Shown: one piece after another, positions 1-4,661 of the stretch
Layout: every line of letters starts with the position of its first letter
Numbering within the stretch: the first letter of the stretch is position 1
Origin: Pseudomonadota bacterium
GTDB taxonomy: Bacteria; Pseudomonadota; Gammaproteobacteria; Steroidobacterales; Woeseiaceae
Length of the DNA: 5,572 nt
NCBI GenBank assembly: GCA_022567775.1
Contig: JADFGH010000172.1
Coordinates: forward strand, 1-5,572
Direction: 5' to 3'
Position numbers and translations under genes: made by a program
The notes under the pieces: generated by a model
The model's input: the letters and a program-made list of their open reading frames with translations, nothing else
Told to the model about the DNA's origin: nothing
Databases searched by the model: none

Positions 1-31
1 TGACCCCATTGATCTCCTGGCGCTGCGGCAC

Positions 32-61
32 AAAAAAACGCGCAGCCAGGCTGCGCGTTTT
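32..61 (-). terminator. Rho-independent terminator, probably bidirectional
   Basis: The 13-base arms 35-47 and 49-61 are perfect reverse complements around base 48. The GC-rich core is CGCGCAGCC / GGCTGCGCG, and in RNA the innermost pair or two would open to form the loop. Read on the minus strand, the hairpin ends in a run of seven T (bases 38 to 32) and starts about 24 bases after the stop codon of the minus-strand gene at 85-369, so it is a good terminator for that gene. On the plus strand the stem is followed by TTTT only, so it may also stop transcription entering from the left of the window. Confidence 0.85.
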
Positions 62-84
62 GCTGTGTTCTGTGTGCGTCGGGT

Positions 85-369
85 CTAGCGTTTCGTCACT
101 GAGTGAATCACCAGGTTATGCTCGAAGAAGACGACGAAACCAGCGTACTCCCAGCGCGAAATCGGTGGATCGCCGATGGCCGCAACGGTTGATTGAGGCG
201 CGCCAAAATTTGCCTGGACACTTTCCTGGCTCATGCCGCGTGTCGGTTTGCCAGCCTGATCGAAGGTCGCCGAACCCTCAGCGCCGCTCATGTCCAGATT
301 CTGGGCATTGACAGTGCTCAGCAGTCCTATCGAAAGCGCGAGCAGGATGATTGCGTAAACTTTTGACAT
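85..369 (-). CDS. Small exported BamE/SmpA-OmlA-like protein of unknown function
   Basis: This encodes 94 residues. Residues 1-22 form a signal peptide: a short basic start (MSK), a hydrophobic core (about 5-18) and a VNA cleavage site before QNL. There is no lipobox cysteine, so the product is probably soluble in the periplasm rather than a lipoprotein. Residues about 44-92 (RGMSQESVQANFGAP, then GDPPISRWEY and VVFFEHNLVIHSV) follow the pattern of small SmpA/OmlA-like (BamE-fold) domains: a GMS/T-x-x-x-V helix, a G-x-P turn, an RWEY strand and a final hydrophobic strand. Conserved hypothetical proteins with the GDPPI-x-RWEY pattern are, from memory, widespread in gammaproteobacteria; I know of no assigned function. 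The start is supported by GGAGAG six bases upstream. It stands alone, divergent from the lol operon, and ends at a strong terminator. Confidence 0.85.
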   Translation of the reverse strand: MSKVYAIILLALSIGLLSTVNAQNLDMSGAEGSATFDQAGKPTRGMSQESVQANFGAPQSTVAAIGDPPISRWEYAGFVVFFEHNLVIHSVTKR

Positions 370-375
370 CGGGGT

Positions 376-381
376 CTCTCC
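376..381 (-). promoter_or_regulatory. Shine-Dalgarno site of the BamE-like gene
   Basis: On the minus strand this reads GGAGAG with six bases before the ATG at 369. It fixes the start of the small exported protein and agrees with the signal peptide beginning there. Confidence 0.7.
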
Positions 382-394
382 AAGCTTCCGGCAC

Positions 395-421
395 TTAATA
401 TAACATCTGGCAGAAGGTCAA
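395..421 (-). promoter_or_regulatory. Candidate sigma-70 promoter of the BamE-like gene
   Basis: On the minus strand a TTGACC (421 to 416) resembling the -35 consensus is followed after 15 bases by TATTAA (400 to 395) resembling the -10; the overlapping TATATT is an alternative. This would give a leader of roughly 20 bases including the GGAGAG ribosome site. The 15-base spacing is shorter than the usual 17, so the exact hexamers are uncertain, but this is the most AT-rich stretch upstream of the gene. Confidence 0.4.
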
Positions 422-469
422 AAACAGTTGATTTCACAGGTTTTTACATCGTTGGACCCGGCGCCACGC

Positions 470-481
470 TGACCCAGGTCA
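470..481. promoter_or_regulatory. Short palindrome TGACC-CA-GGTCA in the divergent intergenic region
   Basis: This is a perfect 5-bp inverted repeat with a 2-base spacer. Its half-sites TGACC / GGTCA are the same as the inner core of the larger palindrome at 516-535, and the two centres (475.5 and 525.5) lie exactly 50 bases apart. It could be a weaker second operator for the same dimeric regulator. A 10-bp palindrome GTCCCGGGAC (498-507) lies between them. Short palindromes arise by chance, so this is tentative. Confidence 0.25.
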
Positions 482-515
482 CCATACTCACCGTAGCGTC
501 CCGGGACCCCGCAAG

Positions 516-535
516 AATGTGACCGGGGTCACATT
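516..535. promoter_or_regulatory. CRP/FNR-type operator-like palindrome upstream of the lol operon
   Basis: Two perfect 9-base arms, AATGTGACC and GGTCACATT, are separated by GG. The core TGTGA (518-522), six bases, TCACA (529-533) is exactly the E. coli CRP consensus spacing and sequence, and the flanking AA/TT also fit. The centre is about 67 bases upstream of the first lol gene start and about 156 bases upstream of the minus-strand gene start, so the lol operon is the likelier target. No convincing -10 is seen between it and base 593. Alternatively it is a remnant of a repeated palindromic element. Confidence 0.45.
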
Positions 536-592
536 TTCGCGGCCCGTCCGCACTCGTCCGGAGCCACGGAAAATAAGCATTTATGTGCTTTA

Positions 593-1846
593 ATGCGCCG
601 CATGATCAATTCGGCCGAATTATTCGTCGGGCTTCGCTACTTGCGGGCCAAAAGACGAACCCGATTCGTGTCCTTCATTACCCTGATATCGCTGGCCGGA
701 ATCGCGCTCGGCGTTGCTGCATTGATTGTCATTCTGTCAGTAATGAACGGTTTCGAAGGCGAACTCAGGGACCGCCTGTTAAGCATGACGGCGCACGGTT
801 ACGTGACCGGCTCCGAAGGCGAACTCGATGGCTGGTCGCAAGTCCGTGACGAGATGATGCGTGAGACCGGAGTCGTGGCGGCTGCACCTTATGTGCAGAT
901 GGAGGGCATGATCCGTACCAATCGGTCACTGAACGCGGTGCTGCTCAACGGAATTTTGCCGGACCAGGAAGCATTGGTTTCAGGCAGGACCATCAATTTT
1001 GTCGAAGGCGACTTTGACGTGCTGACTGCAGATTCGCGAAGCATAATACTGGGCCGCTTCCTGGCCATTGAACTGGGTGTACGGATCGGGGACGGCGTCG
1101 TGTTGCTGATTCCGCGGCCTGCTGGCGATGGAACGCTCGAATCTGTCCTTGAACGATTCATCGTTCGTGGCGTGTTCGACGCGGGGATACAGGATCACGA
1201 TAGCAAACTTGCGCTGATCCACATGAATGATGCCGCGCGCATACTGGCCCTTGGTGATCGTGTAAGCGCGGTGCGATTTATCACCGACGATGTGATGTCG
1301 GCGCCGCATGTGTCGAAGAATTTACAGGCGCGGCTTGGCGCAGATTTCTCAACCAGTGACTGGACCATTGAGAACGCCAGCTATTTTCGGGCGATCCGGC
1401 TCGAAAAAATGATGATGTCGATATTACTGTCACTGATCATCGGCGTGGCTGCATTCAATATCGTCGCGAGCCTGGTCATGGTAGTGACCGACAAGACCGG
1501 CGAGATTGCCATACTGCGCACACTTGGCATGGGGCCCGCAGATGTGGTGCGCGTGTTTTTTATCCAGGGCGCGGTCATCGGCTGGATCGGCGTCATTCTC
1601 GGCGTCGTTGCGGGTGTATTGCTTGCGATCAATGTACCGACGGTCGTCCCGGCGCTGGAACATTTCTTCGGCTTCCAGATCATGCCCGGCGACGTTTACT
1701 ACGTAACGCAGATTCCATCCGCCCTTGAAGCACAGGATGTAATCATTATCGCCGTGACGGCGTTTATCCTGACAACACTGGCGACGCTATATCCGGCACG
1801 GCGCGCAGCGCACGTCAATCCTGCGATTGCACTCAGGTACGAATAA
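593..1846 (+). CDS. lolE: Lipoprotein-releasing ABC transporter permease, LolE-like
   Basis: This encodes a 417-residue inner-membrane permease of the LolC/LolE (FtsX-like, MacB-type) family, typical length about 400-415. Visible segments are membrane helix 1 (about 28-50, followed by the family motif SVMNGFEGELRDRLL), a large periplasmic domain (about 51-272), then helices 2 (about 275-298), 3 (about 320-348) and 4 (about 382-402), ending in LATLYPARRAAHVNPAIALRYE-type family sequence. The cytoplasmic loop KTGEIAILRTLG (301-312) after helix 2 should be the coupling helix contacting LolD. The periplasmic part (DHDSKLALIHMNDA, about 201-214) resembles LolE, and the TPxGxxPxxR Hook of LolC is absent, so I call it LolE; the membrane half is closer to E. 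coli LolC. No in-frame start lies between a TAG at 494 and 593. ATG 593 or 602 (residue 4) are the options, neither with a clear Shine-Dalgarno. First gene of the operon. Confidence 0.9.
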   Translation: MRRMINSAELFVGLRYLRAKRRTRFVSFITLISLAGIALGVAALIVILSVMNGFEGELRDRLLSMTAHGYVTGSEGELDGWSQVRDEMMRETGVVAAAPYVQMEGMIRTNRSLNAVLLNGILPDQEALVSGRTINFVEGDFDVLTADSRSIILGRFLAIELGVRIGDGVVLLIPRPAGDGTLESVLERFIVRGVFDAGIQDHDSKLALIHMNDAARILALGDRVSAVRFITDDVMSAPHVSKNLQARLGADFSTSDWTIENASYFRAIRLEKMMMSILLSLIIGVAAFNIVASLVMVVTDKTGEIAILRTLGMGPADVVRVFFIQGAVIGWIGVILGVVAGVLLAINVPTVVPALEHFFGFQIMPGDVYYVTQIPSALEAQDVIIIAVTAFILTTLATLYPARRAAHVNPAIALRYE

Positions 1847-1848
1847 CG

Positions 1849-3096
1849 ATGGCCGGCAGATACGAATTCTGGATCGGCAGGCGTTACGTGCGGTCACGCA
1901 GCAGTAATGGCTTCGTATCGCTCATTTCAGCGATATCCATGCTCGGCATTACGGTCGCGGTTGCTGTCCTGATCGTTGTTTTGTCTGTCGTGAACGGCTT
2001 CGAACGGGAACTGCAGGATCGATTGCTGGCGATGACCGCGCATGCCAGCATCGAACATGCGGATGGCAGGCTGCGGGACTGGCGTGGCTGGGTAGAGCGG
2101 GCGGAAGAACATGTCGAGGTTGCGGCAGCGGCGCCATTCGTCAACGGCCAGGGCTTGCTGTTATTGGGTGATCGGTTGAGCGGTGCGCAAATCAGTGGCA
2201 TTGAACCACAACTCGAGTCCCGCGTTTCCGGCATTGGCGATGCGCTGATCAGTGGCGATTTGTCGAGTTTGCAAGCGCGTAGCTTCAATATTGTCCTTGG
2301 CGTAGAACTGGCCGACCAATTGCGTGCGTCGATCGGTGATAAGGTAACGCTGACGCTTGCCGAGGGCATAGTGACGCCGGCCGGCATCGTGCCGCGAACA
2401 AGACGTTTCACCGTGTCCGGTACTTATCGAATTGGAATGTACGAATTCGATCGCCGAGTCGCGTTCGTCAATATTGAAGATTCGCAAAAACTTTTTCGAT
2501 TGTCGGAAGATGTCAGCGGCATTCGTTTGGCGGTGACAGATATCTACCGGGCCTCGCAGGTTGTGCGGGCAGTGGCCCTTGATGCCGGTGGCGGGGTGCT
2601 GGTCAGCGACTGGACTCGCCGGCATGTTAATTTCTTTCGTTCCATTCAGATCACGAAGTCGATACTGTTCGTTATTCTACTCATGGTTGTCGCTGTCGCA
2701 GCGTTCAACATCGTTTCCACACTGGTGATGGTGGTAAAGGATAAACAATCCGATATTGCAATCCTTCGAACGGTGGGTGCGACGCCGTCAGCAATTCTAA
2801 GAATATTCGTCACCCAGGGATGCATTATCGGCGTACTCGGGACAATGGGGGGTGTGATCCTCGGCGTGCTGTTGACCCTGAACCTGGAGAATATTGTCGG
2901 CTTCATGGAAGCGACTTTTGGTATCAAGTTTCTGGCGGCGGATGTGTATTTTATCAGCGACCTGCCAGCCGACCTGAGGATCGCCGACGTAGTGCAGATC
3001 TCGGCGATCGCGCTGGTGCTTGCGTTGCTGTCTACTTTGTATCCGGCCTGGCGTGGTGCGCGCACGTCGCCGGCGGAGGCGCTGCGTTATGAGTGA
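1849..3096 (+). CDS. lolC: Lipoprotein-releasing ABC transporter permease with LolA-binding Hook, LolC-like
   Basis: This encodes 415 residues with the same plan as the preceding gene: helix 1 about 22-47, periplasmic domain about 50-268, helices 2-4 about 271-295, 318-346 and 380-398. Residues 176-187 read TPAGIVPRTRRF, matching the TPxGxxPxxRxF Hook that in E. coli LolC recruits the periplasmic chaperone LolA. It also ends in LSTLYPAWRGARTSPAEALRYE-type sequence, very like LolC. However, AFNIVSTLVMVVKDK (285-299) and FLAADVYFISDLPADL (361-376) look more like LolE, so the paralogue names are not clean. The KQSDIAILRTVG loop (299-310) is the probable LolD contact. The ATG lies two bases after the previous stop, with a weak AGG eleven bases upstream, suggesting translational coupling. 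With LolE and LolD it should form the complex that releases lipoproteins from the inner membrane. Confidence 0.9.
   Translation: MAGRYEFWIGRRYVRSRSSNGFVSLISAISMLGITVAVAVLIVVLSVVNGFERELQDRLLAMTAHASIEHADGRLRDWRGWVERAEEHVEVAAAAPFVNGQGLLLLGDRLSGAQISGIEPQLESRVSGIGDALISGDLSSLQARSFNIVLGVELADQLRASIGDKVTLTLAEGIVTPAGIVPRTRRFTVSGTYRIGMYEFDRRVAFVNIEDSQKLFRLSEDVSGIRLAVTDIYRASQVVRAVALDAGGGVLVSDWTRRHVNFFRSIQITKSILFVILLMVVAVAAFNIVSTLVMVVKDKQSDIAILRTVGATPSAILRIFVTQGCIIGVLGTMGGVILGVLLTLNLENIVGFMEATFGIKFLAADVYFISDLPADLRIADVVQISAIALVLALLSTLYPAWRGARTSPAEALRYE
3075..3079 (+). promoter_or_regulatory. Shine-Dalgarno GGAGG deciding the lolD start
   Basis: GGAGG lies inside the last codons of the upstream permease gene, nine bases before ATG 3089. 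It supports the start at 3089 over the in-frame ATG at 3020, which would add 23 arginine-rich residues unlike any LolD and overlap the upstream gene by 77 bases. Confidence 0.7.
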
Positions 3097-3787
3097 TGAA
3101 TCTGCAGGCGGCGTTCTCGTTTGCCGCTCGATCGTGCGGCAGTTTCGCGAAGGCGATTCCACGCTCGAGGTTTTGAGTGGCGTGGATCTTACCGTCCGGG
3201 AATCCGAACGGCTCGCGATAATCGGCACCTCCGGCTCAGGAAAAACCACCTTGCTGCAAATCATGGGCGGCCTCGACGATCCGACCTCCGGCGAAGTCCT
3301 GGTCAACGGTCGCTCCATAGCGAACATCGATGAAAAGGAAAAGAGCGAACTACGCAACCGGTTCATCGGCTTCGTGTACCAGTTCCATCACCTGTTGCCG
3401 GAATTTTCGGCTCAGGAAAATGTCGCGATGCCACTGCTGATTCGCCGCCTCAGGAAAGACGAGGCCATGCAACAGGCGGCGGATTTACTCAGCCGGGTAG
3501 GCTTGGGGGAAAGACTGGACCACAAACCTGGCGAATTGTCCGGTGGCGAGCGCCAACGTGCCGCTGTCGCCCGCGCGCTGATTACCCGTCCAAAGCTGGT
3601 ATTGGCCGATGAGCCTACCGGTAACCTGGACGCAGGGAACGGGCAGCATGTAATGAAGCTTATGCTCGAGCTCAATCGGGAACTCGACACAAGCCTGGTG
3701 ATCGTGACCCACGACCACGGCATTGCCGGGCAAATGGACAGGGTAGTGGTCCTCGAAGACGGACGATTGCACGCGGCGGGCGATTAA
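3089..3787 (+). CDS. lolD: Lipoprotein-releasing ABC transporter ATP-binding protein LolD
   Basis: This encodes a 232-residue ATPase, the normal LolD length. It hydrolyses ATP on the cytoplasmic face to drive lipoprotein extraction by the two adjacent permeases. All nucleotide-binding motifs are intact: Walker A GTSGSGKT (46-53, lysine 52), Q-loop glutamine 98 in GFVYQFHHLLPEFSAQEN, signature LSGGERQR (150-157), Walker B LVLADE (170-175, catalytic glutamate 175), the D-loop GNLD (178-181) and H-loop histidine 208 in VTHDH. FVYQFHHLLPEFSAQENVAMPLL is characteristic of LolD within the MacB/LolD/FtsE group of ABC ATPases. The ATG overlaps the end of lolC by 8 bases (ATGAGTGA), which favours coupled translation and equal subunit supply. 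It is the last gene of the operon. Related MacB or FtsE ATPases are the alternative, made unlikely by the neighbours. Confidence 0.95.
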   Translation: MSDESAGGVLVCRSIVRQFREGDSTLEVLSGVDLTVRESERLAIIGTSGSGKTTLLQIMGGLDDPTSGEVLVNGRSIANIDEKEKSELRNRFIGFVYQFHHLLPEFSAQENVAMPLLIRRLRKDEAMQQAADLLSRVGLGERLDHKPGELSGGERQRAAVARALITRPKLVLADEPTGNLDAGNGQHVMKLMLELNRELDTSLVIVTHDHGIAGQMDRVVVLEDGRLHAAGD

Positions 3788-3808
3788 CGGCGGGATGAAA
3801 TTGCGGGT

Positions 3809-3823
3809 GCCCGGCCACCGGGC
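3809..3823 (+). terminator. Small GC hairpin after lolD, possible weak terminator
   Basis: GCCCGG (3809-3814) and CCGGGC (3818-3823) form a perfect 6-bp stem with a CCA loop, 21 bases after the lolD stop. The sequence after it (GATCTTCGTT) is not a real T-tract, so intrinsic termination here would be weak. It may instead act as a 3' end stabiliser or be a decayed terminator. Confidence 0.3.
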
Positions 3824-3859
3824 GATCTTCGTTAGTCGACGGTGGTTGATTCATGCTTA

Positions 3860-3906
3860 ACAAACGTTAAAGGGCATGTTTTGGAAACATGTCCCTTAAC
3901 GTTTGT
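3860..3906. repeat. 22-bp near-perfect inverted repeat between convergent genes
   Basis: Arms 3860-3881 and 3885-3906 are reverse complements at 20 of 22 positions, with a 3-base TGG spacer. The arms run from ACAAACGTTAA outside to CATGTTT inside. On plus-strand RNA one of the two exceptions is a G-U wobble and the other an A-C mismatch, so transcripts from either side would form a long hairpin. No T-tract follows on the plus strand, and the reverse side is only moderately AT-rich, so it is not a typical intrinsic terminator. It lies in the convergent gap between lolD and the DUF2062 gene and adjoins a REP-like element. It may be a small palindromic repeat, a 3' end barrier or a factor-binding site. 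Confidence 0.75.
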
Positions 3907-3907
3907 C

Positions 3908-3929
3908 GCTCGCTAGGGCGAGCTCCTAC
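3908..3929 (-). repeat. REP-like palindromic element
   Basis: On the minus strand this starts with GTAG, then GAGCTCGCCCTAGCGAGC. Its hairpin is GCTCGC / GCGAGC with a 4-base loop (3908-3913 pairing with 3918-3923). A GTAG head followed by a short GC-rich hairpin is the layout of REP sequences mobilised by REP-associated tyrosine transposases, and GTAGGAGC followed by a stem is common in Pseudomonas-type REPs. An intergenic position between convergent genes also fits. Only one copy is in view, so the repeat status rests on resemblance. Confidence 0.45.
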
Positions 3930-3999
3930 GAAACTTTTCCACAATTTTCAGGGCTCGGAGTAAGCAAAATGCAGGCCAGGAATGTCTACAGTTTTCAGG
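3930..3999. other. Remaining convergent spacer, no gene seen
   Basis: The stretch between the REP-like element and the end of the DUF2062 gene is AT-rich, with two copies of TTTTCAGG (one near 3945, one near 3991). I see no open frame with a ribosome site, no RNA gene, and no clear terminator for the DUF2062 gene. Confidence 0.4.
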
Positions 4000-4536
4000 T
4001 TAGTCTTTGTTCGCGTCCTGCGATGCTTTGCGCGCGCGGCGTCGTTTGAGATAGTCCCCGATCGAGGCGCGCCACAGCAGGTCAAGCGCGATGAAGCCTA
4101 CCAATGACAATATCGCGCCAATCAATACGCAGCCCAGCAACAATGGTTGCCAGACGGAAACGAATCCGTCGATCAGCCACGCAAACGAAAGCTCAAATTC
4201 AAAGGGGCGCGATGTACGGCGCAGGAGAATGCTGCCGAGCTCATACGCCAGGTAGTAAAACGGGCCCACGATAAACGGGTTTATCACCCACGTGCTCACC
4301 GCCGCGACCGGAATATTGATGCGCAGCATCAGCGCCAGCAGTGCTGCCGTGACCATATGACCGGGAAACGGCAGGCATGCGACGAAAATACCGAGTGAGA
4401 ATGCGGGTACGACCGTCCGGCGGCGAATGCCCCACAGTTTGGGGTCGTGCAACAGGTGATCGAACGGGCTGAGATACCACTGCGTTCGCAATTTGTCGCG
4501 TTTTATCGCGAATTTCCGAAAAAATCGTCTTGGCAT
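4000..4536 (-). CDS. DUF2062 family inner-membrane protein
   Basis: This encodes 178 residues. After a basic N-terminus (RRFFRKFAIKRDKLR) come the DUF2062 hallmarks: a W-G-x-RRR stretch (35-40), SLGIFVACLPFPGHMVTAALLA (47-68), RINIPVAAVSTWVINP (72-87) and PFYYLAYELG (92-101). Hydrophobic helices lie at about 41-57, 60-81, 84-104 and 130-155, and the tail (164-178) is basic then polar. The family is widespread in proteobacteria and its molecular role is unknown to me; some members are fused to glycosyltransferases, so an envelope role is possible but only inference. The gene points against lolD and away from comEC. No strong Shine-Dalgarno precedes the ATG at 4536 (GGAT about ten bases upstream at best), but no better start is evident and the N-terminus is of family type. 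Confidence 0.88.
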   Translation of the reverse strand: MPRRFFRKFAIKRDKLRTQWYLSPFDHLLHDPKLWGIRRRTVVPAFSLGIFVACLPFPGHMVTAALLALMLRINIPVAAVSTWVINPFIVGPFYYLAYELGSILLRRTSRPFEFELSFAWLIDGFVSVWQPLLLGCVLIGAILSLVGFIALDLLWRASIGDYLKRRRARKASQDANKD

Positions 4537-4586
4537 CTGAATCCAGATTCGCTTCTATGGTCTGACCGGGTCGCGGTCCAGGCGTC

Positions 4587-4615
4587 TGTGTGGCAGGAAA
4601 GTTTTCTGCCGCACA
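4587..4615 (+). promoter_or_regulatory. Hairpin in the comEC leader / divergent spacer
   Basis: TGTGTGGCAGGA (4587-4598) pairs with TTTCTGCCGCACA-side sequence (4604-4615). This gives a 12-bp stem with two G-U wobbles and a 5-base loop (AAGTT). The wobbles become A-C mismatches on the opposite strand, so the structure fits plus-strand RNA, that is the comEC leader, better than the DUF2062 leader. It ends 33 bases before the comEC ribosome site and no T-tract follows. It may be an operator, a leader structure or chance. Confidence 0.3.
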
Positions 4616-4648
4616 GGCTCCCCGAGCGGCATCATAACGAGAAACCGC

Positions 4649-4653
4649 AGGGA
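4649..4653 (+). promoter_or_regulatory. Shine-Dalgarno AGGGA of comEC
   Basis: AGGGA lies eight bases before ATG 4662. No such site precedes the ATG at 4673 that opens the frame used by the rest of comEC. This favours 4662 as the true start and therefore a frame change inside the gene. Confidence 0.55.
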
Positions 4654-4661
4654 AGCGGAAT

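Noticed and set aside
1884..2411. Minus-strand open frame (175 codons) inside the LolC-like gene
   Set aside because: It is antisense to a well-supported permease. Its composition (Ser, Arg, Pro rich) is typical of a GC-driven shadow frame.
3020..3088. Upstream in-frame start for lolD at 3020
   Set aside because: It would add 23 residues rich in Arg and Cys that are not part of LolD, and it lies deep in lolC. GGAGG at proper spacing supports 3089.
2797..3366. Long minus-strand open frame (189 codons) across the end of lolC and start of lolD
   Set aside because: It lies wholly antisense to two genes with intact family motifs. The predicted protein is low-complexity in Arg, Ser and Thr with no recognisable domain.
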